This document shows positions 8,637 to 17,747 of a DNA stretch of 54,395 bases, one piece after another; the stretch's first letter is position 1, and each line of letters opens with the position of its first letter. The translations under genes and the position numbers were made by a program. The DNA is from Flavobacteriaceae bacterium (GTDB lineage: Bacteria > Bacteroidota > Bacteroidia > Flavobacteriales > Flavobacteriaceae). The stretch is taken from assembly GCA_013215095.1 (NCBI GenBank), contig JABSPM010000094.1, positions 1 through 54,395 of the forward strand, in the 5' to 3' direction. The notes beneath the pieces were generated by a model, which was given only the letters and a program-made list of their open reading frames with translations, had not been told where the DNA came from and made no database searches.

Positions 8637-10535
8637 TTACTTATTGATAACCAGTCGTTTACTGTATGATGCTGTAGGTGTTGCAATAGTTACAATGTAC
8701 TGTCCTGCATTAAGTTGATGGGTTGAAACGGCGATGGTTTTAGCATTTGATAACGGACTGTGCTTTTTTGTCAATACAGTTCTTCCTAGCATGTCTGTTA
8801 CGGTGATGTTATAATTTTCATTAGAGGCTTTTAATGCTATTTGAAATGTGTCACTCGCAGGATTAGGATAGATTTTTACCTCAGAGGCTAATTTAGAATC
8901 TAGAGTGCTTAATGACGAGTTAATTGATTTTTGGGTTGCATTTAATATAGAGCGGTCTCTACTGTCAATTAATACAAGCGCGATATACATGTTATCTGGA
9001 TCGCTTGTTTCAGGGATGGTGTAGTTGAAATCATATTGAATAGTTTGTCCATTTGACATAGTGGTAGGAACCGAGTTAACTTGCCCGTCAAAACCACCTA
9101 CAAGGGCGCGTGCAACATGATCATATACCATTTGTGATGCAGGTACTGGGTTGGGTAAATTTTCATAACCACCCATTGCTCCACTAGAACCACCAGCATA
9201 ATTATTTGCTTGATTATAGCTAGAATCTGTTCCTGTAACACCATTTTCAATCATTATAAGTCCTAGTCTCAAAAAATTGTTTGCGCTAAAATCGCTGTAA
9301 AACGTTGCTTCTGCTGTAATTGTTAAGTCATTGCCTGAAATGGTTGAGCTAAAGTCTAAATCAGCAGGAGTAATTGTATTGATGTAATTATTATAAGCGA
9401 CTTGAAGATTCGAAATACTTGGGTCGGTATTCGTTACACGATTAATTGTCGCTTCTGGATAGCCTAGAATGAAACTAGCAATGCTAGTTTCATATTCAGG
9501 AATTTTCATTGGGTCATTACCACAGTGGACCGCAATACTAACAGTTGTATTTGGATATGTTGTTGTAATATAATCTAATCCAACGGCTCCTCTAGGACAC
9601 CATCCACACCAAGTGCCTGTACCTTCTTCAATTAGCAATGCTCTCGTCCCAGATTGTGATAGAGTATTGAACCGAATGTTTTGAACATTATTTGAAGTAT
9701 TGCTGTCAGCAATACCATTCACAGCTGTAATGGTAACTGTAATATTCTTGTCAACAACACCAGAGTAATTTATTAGACTTGGATGATTAATTGTTACTGT
9801 TTCTCCTGTTCCTATATTGGTGTTGATGGTGGCAATATTGTCTGAAGAGCCATCATTCCAGTTTGCTTCAACAGATGAAATTGAATTACTACCATCGTTT
9901 GTTATCGTCATTGATAAGGTGTTGTCGGTTGAAGGTAGTGAGAATTTATTCGCACTAACACTATCTAAAATGACATCTTCAGTCAAAAGAGCTCTAACGA
10001 GCACATCGTCAAGAAGCAATTTAAATTTATTTTGAGAGTTATAATGACGAAACGTGACATAGATGGTCTGGTTAGAATATGACGATAAATCAACTGAAAT
10101 GGTTTGTTTTTCACCTGTAAAGGCTATTGTCTCTGTATATACGGCAGTTGCAGCTTGAAGCGTCGCTAGATCATTTGCTGTGGTGATATAAACAGAATAT
10201 GTGTCGTCGCAATTTATAGGAAGTCCGAGTGTATTATAACTGAATTCTAATACAAGATTCGTCGAAGAAGCTCCACTTAAATTAATAGGAGCGGAAACGA
10301 TATAATTGTCGGGGTTTAGTCCATCAGAACTTGATGTTATGGAGTTTCCGAATTCGGGAAAAATTGATGAGATGTCTTCAACATTCCAAATATTACCATC
10401 ACCATCTGCATCGTATTGAGTCCAGTCAGATATATCCCCATCTGAAAAGTTGTCTGAAAAAAGGATGGTTTGAGCTTTAGATGTACTTAGTATAGTGCAC
10501 AATAGCACTAAAGTTAAGAGTGTTCTCTTCTTCAT
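8637..10535 (-). CDS. T9SS-secreted Omp28-like CxxC protein, array copy 5
   Basis: Complete, 632 residues, and the most diverged copy, consistent with being the oldest or a founder. Signal peptide ends TSKAQ. The jelly roll ends LLDDVLV. TGTWCGWCPRG gives C310/C313, and the sorting domain runs IYPNPASDTFQI to KRLVINK. Two extra cysteines are visible (INCDDTYSVY and AVHCGNDP), the second shortly after the redox motif. A run of 17 T lies about 25 bases ahead of the start codon. Confidence 0.9.
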   Translation of the reverse strand: MKKRTLLTLVLLCTILSTSKAQTILFSDNFSDGDISDWTQYDADGDGNIWNVEDISSIFPEFGNSITSSSDGLNPDNYIVSAPINLSGASSTNLVLEFSYNTLGLPINCDDTYSVYITTANDLATLQAATAVYTETIAFTGEKQTISVDLSSYSNQTIYVTFRHYNSQNKFKLLLDDVLVRALLTEDVILDSVSANKFSLPSTDNTLSMTITNDGSNSISSVEANWNDGSSDNIATINTNIGTGETVTINHPSLINYSGVVDKNITVTITAVNGIADSNTSNNVQNIRFNTLSQSGTRALLIEEGTGTWCGWCPRGAVGLDYITTTYPNTTVSIAVHCGNDPMKIPEYETSIASFILGYPEATINRVTNTDPSISNLQVAYNNYINTITPADLDFSSTISGNDLTITAEATFYSDFSANNFLRLGLIMIENGVTGTDSSYNQANNYAGGSSGAMGGYENLPNPVPASQMVYDHVARALVGGFDGQVNSVPTTMSNGQTIQYDFNYTIPETSDPDNMYIALVLIDSRDRSILNATQKSINSSLSTLDSKLASEVKIYPNPASDTFQIALKASNENYNITVTDMLGRTVLTKKHSPLSNAKTIAVSTHQLNAGQYIVTIATPTASYSKRLVINK

Positions 10536-10559
10536 AGTGTTTAATTTTAAATTATTAGC

Positions 10560-10576
10560 TTTTTTTTTTTTTTTTT
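10560..10576. repeat. Homopolymer run, 17 T (poly-A on the coding strand of copy 5)
   Basis: Seventeen consecutive T bases lie 25 to 41 bases upstream of the copy 5 ATG. On the coding strand this is a poly-A tract in the leader or promoter. Tracts of this length slip during replication, so leader length or promoter spacing could vary. The exact length may also be a sequencing uncertainty. Confidence 0.7.
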
Positions 10577-11776
10577 GTAAGATATAACATTTTATATAAA
10601 AAATATTAAAAAATTAAATTTTCATACATGTTAAAGTTTTAGTTTTGTGATTTTTAAAGGTGGATGCTTGTGTGAAAATCACGTTAAATGTCTAAGTTTA
10701 GTGCGTTATTTCAGTGGAGGTTCTTTCTTGTACTATGATAAGGATAAAAAATAATGTCATCCGATTTTACAGCTTAATTTGGCGGTGCTTTTTTTTATTT
10801 TTGCAGTTCCGTTTTAGATGCATATTTTACATATAAAGGTAATTTTTAAATGTTTTTTTGTATTTTAACTACGATTGTAGATGCTTCAATATAATCTAAC
10901 GTATCTATAGCAGGGCAAAAACACTATATTCCGATTATTTTTTTGAGGTATTTTTTGTCCAAAGCAGCTTTCAAAACATTGACTGTCTATAGCTGCAAAT
11001 ACACGTCTATAGGTGTCTAACTTAGAGATGCTGTTAGAGTTCTAAGAATGTCTTTCAGGAATTTTTTTGAAGAGGCAAAGACTTCAATTTCTTTCCAAGT
11101 ATCTGCGCCACAAATCACCCCAAGCACTGAGAAAAGGAGGATGTCATTTCGTTTACGAAGTTTTCAGTAAATCACGCCTAGGGTCTTTTACTTTGCTGAA
11201 AATAGTTATCAAGTTAGATGATGTTATTTTGTTTGTTATTGTGTTGGATAATTAGTGTAATATTTGAAGGTCACATCAATTAATAGTGCGATAAATAGAC
11301 TTTTTATCACTAAAAAACAAATATTTTATAGTGCTTTTGCCCTGGTATCTAGAGAAGGTGATGGGATAGGGTAACAATATTTTACAATAACAGTAAAAGG
11401 CTGCTTTAGTTTTGGTTTAGAGTAAAGCGCTAAAAAGGTAGAGTCGTAAGTTTACTAGAGAGCATAGGCGTATAGAGCACAAATACACCTTCTAGTGATT
11501 AAAATTATGAGAAGATATTTAATGAGACATAAAGGAAATGCTTGGGAAAACTATGATGTCATCTTTAAAACTGCTGTGATACTAACAAATAAACAAGGTG
11601 GCAAGCACAAACTTAATTTTTAAATGTGTTTGGGATAGTGTTTCCTTTTGATTTTATGAAATAATCGCAACCACAATAGATGAAAAAAATATACCTCATT
11701 ACAGATTGTTTTAGTGCTTTATTGGTAATGTTTTATTGGAAATTATTTCAAGCTCTTGCGGGTTTTAAGGTAAAAT
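10577..11776. other. Gene-free stretch of about 1.2 kb
   Basis: No recognisable gene. Short open frames occur (a 62-codon one at 11067-11255, about 40 codons from 11048, 38 codons from 11507), but none has a family resemblance I know, a convincing promoter or a shared neighbour. They may be decayed coding DNA. The stretch separates the array from the DUF6029/TlpA/Omp28 trio. Confidence 0.4.
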
Positions 11777-11806
11777 AAAAAAACCTCAAATTTTGAGGTT
11801 TTTTTA
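11777..11806 (-). terminator. Rho-independent terminator for the DUF6029 gene
   Basis: AAACCTCAAA and TTTTGAGGTT form a tight hairpin flanked by A and T runs, so it could act on both strands. It lies just after the stop codon at 11839 of the minus-strand gene. Confidence 0.75.
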
Positions 11807-11838
11807 TTTGTTAATAATGAATTCTAAATTTAAATCTA

Positions 11839-13488
11839 TTAGAAAGATATTGTTAAATTGGCACTGAGTCCAGTGTTTTCAGGTACAAATCGGCAAACAC
11901 CTCCAATACAAATTAGTCCACCACGTTGTCTTCCGTAATTAATTCCTAATCTTGTATTTCCTTTACTGTAGCTGCCTCCAAAATTATAATAATGAATTTC
12001 ACCTTCTCCTCCGTAATTCCATGAGTCCGCAGCATAAACAGCGAGGCGTGTTGATAGATTGTATTCTATAACCCCAGCTGCCCAATTTTTTCTATCTTCT
12101 TCTGTCCATAAGTGTTGTCCAACCAAACGTAAAGAGCGACCTTTGCTAAAACGACGTGTCGCTTCAATAACACCAATATTCGCAAGAATACGCTCCGTGC
12201 CTAATGGACCTCCTTGCACAACACCTTTGTCTACTATTACATTTTGATATGTGAGTACAGAGTTCCATTTTTTAGATAAGCGCTTTTTAATTTCAAAGTT
12301 AAAGTCTCTGAATAATTGATGGCCATTACCAATAAATTTAGCCTTATACCATCTGTTTTCAATATTATATTCGGCGTCTAAACCTCCCCAATAAGAGAAA
12401 TTAGCTGCTAATTTTGTGCCGTACTTACCACCAAGAGTACTGCCTTTTTTAAAGCTGTAATAAAAATCTAATTGCGTACCCACTTCACCAGAACGTTGGT
12501 CGTAAGTCTCTATTATTAAGCGAGGTTGGGCATTGTAAACATAGATGTTAGTTAACAAGTAATCTTGTTGCTTCGTTAATCCAGGGACATAATTTATTAC
12601 TTGCTGATTGAATATATTTCCTTCAGCTAAACGATCTGCGAAAAAACTGTAGTTTTCTAAACGTCTGAATGTTGCATTTAGACCAAGACCTTTTTTTGTA
12701 TATCCTGCATTGACTTGAAGTGCAGTTCCATCATATAATTTGTTTGATGATAACAAGCCTTCATTAGCAAGTGCATCAGGGTCTTTAGTAATGGCTTCCA
12801 CTCCAGCATAGAAATCTTTATATACAAAATCTAAACGGCCGCCATAAGCGCCTACTGTACTAGGGATAGCCTCATTAGAATCCGTGTCTTGATTTCTAGC
12901 AACGTAACTCGCGCCAAATTGAATATCAATACTTTCTATGTTTAATGCTTTGCTGATATTTAATTCAGCATCTAAGCCTTGTATTGTGCCTTCAGATTCT
13001 TCAAATCCATTACGTTGTCTTCCGAAAGCAGCTTTTAGGTTAAGGTAATCGGTTGCTTTAAGCCTTATATTAACCCCTTTTAAAGCATTGTTAAGTCCTA
13101 ATTGACGGTCTTCCCATGAGCGTAAAATTAATCCACTACCAAATTGTTCATAAAAATATCCACCTGTAATATCAAGATGGTCATCTTTGTAGTTAACATA
13201 GTAGTTGGCAATACCGTTTTGGCTATCATAAATGGGTGCATAACCCAATAAAGATGTCGGTAAATAAGATTCGTATTGTAAGCCAGCAGTAAATTTTCCT
13301 AAGTTATAATTAAATAATACGTAATTATTAGCTCTAAATTGTTCGTTAGGTGCTGTAAAACTAATCCCATTATCAGCTTGGAGCCATTGAGAATTAGATT
13401 CTAATCCTCCATAAAAATTGCCGTTATCTTGAGCATAAATAAGTGCAATGTTGCTAATTAATGCCGTTAGAAAAAGTAGTTTTTTCAT
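11839..13488 (-). CDS. DUF6029 family outer-membrane protein
   Basis: 549 residues with a signal peptide (about 1-19, ending IYAQ). The rest has the alternating polar/aromatic pattern of an outer-membrane beta barrel and ends in phenylalanine (NLTISF). I recognise the sequence as the flavobacterial DUF6029 family, whose function is unknown. Two cysteines close to the C-terminus (ICIGGVC) could form a disulfide. It starts 36 bases after the stop of the TlpA gene on the same strand, so the two are probably one operon. The lone cysteine pair next to a periplasmic thioredoxin makes a folding or redox partnership plausible but unproven. Confidence 0.8.
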   Translation of the reverse strand: MKKLLFLTALISNIALIYAQDNGNFYGGLESNSQWLQADNGISFTAPNEQFRANNYVLFNYNLGKFTAGLQYESYLPTSLLGYAPIYDSQNGIANYYVNYKDDHLDITGGYFYEQFGSGLILRSWEDRQLGLNNALKGVNIRLKATDYLNLKAAFGRQRNGFEESEGTIQGLDAELNISKALNIESIDIQFGASYVARNQDTDSNEAIPSTVGAYGGRLDFVYKDFYAGVEAITKDPDALANEGLLSSNKLYDGTALQVNAGYTKKGLGLNATFRRLENYSFFADRLAEGNIFNQQVINYVPGLTKQQDYLLTNIYVYNAQPRLIIETYDQRSGEVGTQLDFYYSFKKGSTLGGKYGTKLAANFSYWGGLDAEYNIENRWYKAKFIGNGHQLFRDFNFEIKKRLSKKWNSVLTYQNVIVDKGVVQGGPLGTERILANIGVIEATRRFSKGRSLRLVGQHLWTEEDRKNWAAGVIEYNLSTRLAVYAADSWNYGGEGEIHYYNFGGSYSKGNTRLGINYGRQRGGLICIGGVCRFVPENTGLSANLTISF

Positions 13489-13524
13489 TGTAGTGGTTCG
13501 TTAAATTTATAGGGTGTGAATTAT

Positions 13525-14010
13525 TTATTTCGAAAGTTTTTTAATTTTTTCGTACAAATCATATTCTGCACCAGGGCTGTATCCAGAGTGTTTGTATACA
13601 ATTTTATTGTCTTTAACAAGAATAGTTAAAGGGATACTAGAAGCATTGAGTGCACGTTTTAAATCTGTGTTAGTATCTAATAAAACTTTGAAATCCCAGT
13701 CTTTTCCGTTTACTAAAGGTTTTACGCGTTTTATCGTTCTACTATCGTCAACAGAAACTGCGATAAGCTCAACGTTAGTTTCGTCTTGCCAGTCTGTATA
13801 AATTTCACTGATAGCGTCGAGTTCTTTCAAACACGGTACGCACCAAGTGGCCCATAAAGAAATCACTGTGATTCCGTCTTTGTTGGTCATATCTCTAAGA
13901 ACTTCTGTGTCGCCTTCAAGAGTGTTAAGATTTACATTTGGTAAATCATTTTGAGAAAATACAGATGAGCTTAAAATTAAAAATACGAAAAAGTTGAAGA
14001 TTGTTTTCAT
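13525..14010 (-). CDS. TlpA-family periplasmic thioredoxin-like protein
   Basis: 161 residues: signal peptide 1-19 (SSVFSQ), then a thioredoxin fold with the redox motif WATWCVPC (C57/C60) and a cis-proline in SSIPLTIL (P127). WCxPC with Val/Pro is typical of TlpA/ResA-like reductants of periplasmic disulfides. It is first in a two-gene operon with the DUF6029 protein and divergent from an Omp28-type CxxC lipoprotein. The likely job is keeping thiols of surface proteins reduced. The electron donor is not in this window. Confidence 0.9.
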   Translation of the reverse strand: MKTIFNFFVFLILSSSVFSQNDLPNVNLNTLEGDTEVLRDMTNKDGITVISLWATWCVPCLKELDAISEIYTDWQDETNVELIAVSVDDSRTIKRVKPLVNGKDWDFKVLLDTNTDLKRALNASSIPLTILVKDNKIVYKHSGYSPGAEYDLYEKIKKLSK

Positions 14011-14069
14011 TTAAATAGCTTTTAAAAATTAGAATAGACAATAATACTTTATTTTTTACTAACAATGAC

Positions 14070-14097
14070 TTGAATTCCAAAAAAAAAATTATTTTAG
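14070..14097 (+). promoter_or_regulatory. Predicted promoter of the Omp28 lipoprotein gene
   Basis: TTG at 14070-14072, 17-base spacer, TATTTTAG at 14090-14097. This is a near match to the Bacteroidota -33 TTG / -7 TAnnTTTG pattern, 20 bases before the ATG. Confidence 0.5.
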
Positions 14098-14116
14098 CAA
14101 AAAAAAGCTTATTATT

Positions 14117-15169
14117 ATGATATCAAAAAATCTGCCAAAGTTTGTTTTACTACTTACAATTTTTGTTTCAGTAGCATGCAGTAGAACCGAAGATAATGTT
14201 TCTTTAACAGAAACTATAGTTGAAATTGAAGTAGATGAGTTAGTTAGAAAAGCGTCATTACGAAACCAAGAAATTCCATTTACAATAATTGATTCTAATG
14301 GAGAAGATTTGACTGAACTGGCAACATTTTATGTTGATGGTGTTGCAATTGATGGTAATGTATTTACTTCAGATGTAATTGGTGATTTTGAAGTTTATGG
14401 CGTTTATACGCAGGATGGTGTAGAGACGATTACCAATACCGAAGATTTTAGTGTGATTATTCCGAAGCGTAAAATAGTAATTGAAGATTATACAGGTACT
14501 TGGTGTGGATGGTGTCCAAGGGTGGCTGGGGCTATTATGTCCTTAAAGGAAGAGACAGATGATATCGCTATTATAGCCATTCATGAAACAGCAACCCCTT
14601 CAGACCCAATGCATTTTGATCAAGTTCAAGTGTTAAAAGATGCATATGATATAGGTGGCTTTCCAGCGGGAAAAATAAATAGAACAGAAGATTGGGTGTC
14701 GCCTTATTCTAATAGTGATATAACAGGTATTGCGGGTCAGGATACAAATTTAGCTTTATCCATAAACTCTGAGATAGATGGTAGTGAATTAGTGGTGCAG
14801 GTAAATGTAGTGTCTGAAGAAGCTATAGAAGCTACAGACAAGCTTGTAGTGTATTTATTGGAAGACGGGATAGTTTACCCTCAGGCAAATTATTTAAATA
14901 ACGATGCATCAAGCCAGTTTTATGGACTAGGTGATCCAATTCCAGATTTTGTTCACGATGAAGTGCTAAGGGATGCCTTATCAGCAGTTTTGGGTGATCA
15001 AATTTCTGCAACAGAAGCCTTAACAGAATATATAAGTTCATATACCTTTGAATTGCCAAGTGACTACGTAGTAGATAATTTGCTGTTAGTTGCTATGGTG
15101 GTTGATGAAAATAACACAGCAAAAAATGCTCAAGTTGCACATGTTAATGAGAATAAGCCTTATGAGTAA
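14117..15169 (+). CDS. Omp28-related CxxC lipoprotein
   Basis: 350 residues. A lipoprotein signal peptide ends SVAC (lipidated C21), followed by a short Ig-like domain (about 35-115) and an Omp28-type domain with TGTWCGWCPR (C130/C133), the same redox motif as in the secreted array. It lacks the N-terminal jelly roll and the T9SS sorting domain, so it should be membrane-anchored, not secreted. It is divergent from the TlpA/DUF6029 operon across 106 bases. The homology to the array suggests that the array arose from, or together with, this anchored form. Confidence 0.88.
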   Translation: MISKNLPKFVLLLTIFVSVACSRTEDNVSLTETIVEIEVDELVRKASLRNQEIPFTIIDSNGEDLTELATFYVDGVAIDGNVFTSDVIGDFEVYGVYTQDGVETITNTEDFSVIIPKRKIVIEDYTGTWCGWCPRVAGAIMSLKEETDDIAIIAIHETATPSDPMHFDQVQVLKDAYDIGGFPAGKINRTEDWVSPYSNSDITGIAGQDTNLALSINSEIDGSELVVQVNVVSEEAIEATDKLVVYLLEDGIVYPQANYLNNDASSQFYGLGDPIPDFVHDEVLRDALSAVLGDQISATEALTEYISSYTFELPSDYVVDNLLLVAMVVDENNTAKNAQVAHVNENKPYE

Positions 15170-15203
15170 ACATGAGATTTATACTAATATAATTACAAAA
15201 AAA

Positions 15204-15230
15204 ACGCCACTCAATTGAGTGGCGTTTTTT
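15204..15230. terminator. Bidirectional rho-independent terminator
   Basis: Perfect hairpin with arms ACGCCACTCA / TGAGTGGCGT, with A run before and T run after. It lies between the convergent Omp28 lipoprotein gene and pruA and can serve both. Confidence 0.9.
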
Positions 15231-15244
15231 TTGTTAAATTTTAT

Positions 15245-16873
15245 TTATTCTCCCAAGAAAGGGTATTTATAATCACTTGGACTTACAAATGTTTCCTTAA
15301 TCATTCTTGGCGAGACCCATCGTAACAAGTTTTGAGCACTTCCTGCTTTGTCATTGGTTCCAGATGCTCTAGCACCTCCAAAGGGTTGTTGGCCAACAAC
15401 AGCACCAGTTGGTTTGTCATTAATATAGAAGTTTCCAGCACAATTTTCTAAAGCTTTTGTGGCTTCAGCGGCAGCAAATCTATCGGTAGAGAAAATAGCT
15501 CCTGTCAAAGCATATGCACTAGTTTGGTCAACTAATTTTAAAGTTTCGGCATATTGGTTGTCCTCGTAGACATAAATTGTGATTACCGGACCAAAGAGCT
15601 CTGTGCACATTGTAGTGTACTTTGGATCTTTTGTTACGATAACTGTTGGTTCTATGAAATAACCTTCAGATTTGTCATAGCCACCGCCTACAATAATTTC
15701 GGCGTCTTTATCTGTTTTGGCTTGATCAATGTATTTTGCTAATTTATCAAAAGAACCTTCATGAATGACCGCGGTAACGAAATTGTTTAGATCTTCGGGT
15801 GATCCCATTTTAAATGAATTGACATCTTCGATAACATGAGATTTAACAGTATTCCATAAGCTTTTAGGAATATAGGCTCTAGAAGCTGCGCTACATTTTT
15901 GTCCTTGGAATTCAAAAGCACCACGAACAATGCCTGTTGCTACTTGCTTGGCATTGGCAGATGGATGTGCGACAATAAAGTCTTTACCTCCAGTTTCCCC
16001 AACGATTCTCGGGTAAGTTTTGTAGTTGTGGATGTTGTTTCCAATTTTTTTCCATAATTCTTTGAAAATATATGTAGAACCTGTAAAATGCAGCCCAGAC
16101 AAATCTGGACTTGCCATTACGGTGTCTGTAATCATTTCTGGGTCACCGAAAACGACATTAATTACCCCTGGTGGCACTCCAGCTTCTTTAAATACATCCA
16201 TTACCACTTTTGCAGAGAAAATTTGACTATCGCTTGGTTTCCAAACCACAACATTACCCATTAGAGCCATACATGCAGGTAAGTTTCCTGCTATGGCAGT
16301 AAAGTTGAAAGGTGTAACTGCGTAAGTGAAACCTTCTAGTGGTCTGTATTCAATTCTATTCCAAGCGTCACTTGTGCTTTCTGGTTGCTCATGATAGATG
16401 TCGGTCATAAACTGTACATTAAACCTTAAGAAGTCTATAAGCTCACAAGCCGCGTCAATTTCTGCTTGATGAACTGTTTTTGATTGTGCTATCATAGTTG
16501 CAGCATTAATCTTAGCTCTATAAGGGCCTGCGATTAATTCAGCAGCTCTTAAGAAAATTCCAGCACGTTGTTCCCAAGGCATTTGAGACCATGTTTTTCT
16601 AGCTTCTAGTGCAGTGCTGATTGCAGTTTCAACATGAGATTTTTCAGCCAAATGATAGGTCCCAACAGTATGTTGATGATCGTGTGGAGGTGACATTGTT
16701 CTCGTGTTTCCTGTTGTTACATCTTCGCCATTGATATACATAGGTACATCAATTTTGCTATTGTACATTTCTTTGTAAGCGGCTAATACTGCCTCGCGCT
16801 CTGGCGAACCAGGGGCGTATCCTTTTACTGGCTCATTGACAGCGACAGGGACATTAAAAAAACCTTTTCCCAT
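15245..16873 (-). CDS. pruA: L-glutamate gamma-semialdehyde dehydrogenase
   Basis: 542 residues, the usual length of the stand-alone enzyme. It oxidises glutamate semialdehyde/pyrroline-5-carboxylate to glutamate with NAD+, the second step of proline degradation, in the cytosol. Visible are the nucleotide-binding FTGSTYIFKELWKKIG, the general base in VGETGGKDF, the catalytic cysteine in FQGQKCSAASR, and GPVITIYVYED. No proline dehydrogenase gene is nearby. A good promoter lies 41 bases upstream. Confidence 0.95.
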   Translation of the reverse strand: MGKGFFNVPVAVNEPVKGYAPGSPEREAVLAAYKEMYNSKIDVPMYINGEDVTTGNTRTMSPPHDHQHTVGTYHLAEKSHVETAISTALEARKTWSQMPWEQRAGIFLRAAELIAGPYRAKINAATMIAQSKTVHQAEIDAACELIDFLRFNVQFMTDIYHEQPESTSDAWNRIEYRPLEGFTYAVTPFNFTAIAGNLPACMALMGNVVVWKPSDSQIFSAKVVMDVFKEAGVPPGVINVVFGDPEMITDTVMASPDLSGLHFTGSTYIFKELWKKIGNNIHNYKTYPRIVGETGGKDFIVAHPSANAKQVATGIVRGAFEFQGQKCSAASRAYIPKSLWNTVKSHVIEDVNSFKMGSPEDLNNFVTAVIHEGSFDKLAKYIDQAKTDKDAEIIVGGGYDKSEGYFIEPTVIVTKDPKYTTMCTELFGPVITIYVYEDNQYAETLKLVDQTSAYALTGAIFSTDRFAAAEATKALENCAGNFYINDKPTGAVVGQQPFGGARASGTNDKAGSAQNLLRWVSPRMIKETFVSPSDYKYPFLGE

Positions 16874-16913
16874 GATTATTATTTTTAATTAAGAATTATT
16901 AAAATTTAAAGCG

Positions 16914-16940
16914 CAAATGTACAATTTTTTTTGTGCACAA
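16914..16940 (-). promoter_or_regulatory. Predicted promoter of pruA
   Basis: Read on the minus strand: TTG (16940-16938), 16-base spacer, TACATTTG (16921-16914). It matches the Bacteroidota consensus well. Confidence 0.6.
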
Positions 16941-17024
16941 ATTTCTCTAATATATAGAGGCTGTTTGTGCTTAATAAAAAGATTTTTTGTAAGTTGGACT
17001 TTGTATTTTAGAATTTTGTATAAT

Positions 17025-17747
17025 ATGTGTACAGTAACGCTAATACCTTTGCGAAATAATGATTTTGTTTTGACTTCAAATAGGGATGAATCGCCTAATA
17101 GAGTGGCTTTGCCTCCAGATTTTTATAAATATAATAACAGGCAGCTTTTATACCCAAGAGATGAACAGTCTAAAGGGTCTTGGATTGCGGTTTCCGATAA
17201 TAAGCGGTTGATTTGTTTGCTTAATGGCGGTTTTGAAAATCATAGTCGTAAGCTAAAATATCGTTTAAGTCGTGGTGTTGTGGTTAAGGAGTTGCTAGTG
17301 ACTGATGATATTGAAAGGGCTATAACTGTGTATGACTTTGACGATATAGAGCCTTTTACAATGGTTGTTGTGGAGTGGCAAACTAATCTTAAGTTCTATG
17401 AACTTGTTTGGGATGGTAATTTTAGGCATTTTAAAAGATTGCCCTTGAACGCTCGGATTTGGTCGTCTTCAACATTATATGATATTAACATGCGAACAGA
17501 ACGCGAGTTTTGGTTTGATCGTTTTATAAAAGATAAGGACTTAAATGCTGAAATAATGTTTCAATTTCATAGTGAAACCGAAATTAAGAATAAGGATTTT
17601 GGAGTAATTATGGATCGTGGTTTTGTTAAAACAACTAGTATAACAAGCGTAAGGAAGATAGACGAACGATTAGAGATGCACTATAAGGATCTCTTTGAAA
17701 ATACAAACCATTTAAAAACTATAGCGACACCTTTAAACTGTATATGA
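17025..17747 (+). CDS. NRDE (TANGO2-like) family protein
   Basis: 240 residues from the ATG at 17025, chosen because the protein then starts MCTVTLIPL with Cys2, the conserved N-terminal cysteine of this Ntn-hydrolase-like family. A longer frame from 16917 adds an unlikely cysteine-rich leader. The family name motif NRDE is present in TSNRDESPNR, and GSWIAVSDNKRLICLLNGG follows. The biochemical role is unsettled; haem or lipid handling is proposed for eukaryotic relatives. It overlaps the next gene by 4 bases (ATGA), so the two are translationally coupled. Confidence 0.85.
   Translation: MCTVTLIPLRNNDFVLTSNRDESPNRVALPPDFYKYNNRQLLYPRDEQSKGSWIAVSDNKRLICLLNGGFENHSRKLKYRLSRGVVVKELLVTDDIERAITVYDFDDIEPFTMVVVEWQTNLKFYELVWDGNFRHFKRLPLNARIWSSSTLYDINMRTEREFWFDRFIKDKDLNAEIMFQFHSETEIKNKDFGVIMDRGFVKTTSITSVRKIDERLEMHYKDLFENTNHLKTIATPLNCI

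Noticed and set aside
11067-11255. 62-codon plus-strand frame in the gene-free stretch
   Set aside because: No recognisable motif, no promoter, and an overlapping alternative frame looks equally plausible. Kept only as part of the unexplained region.
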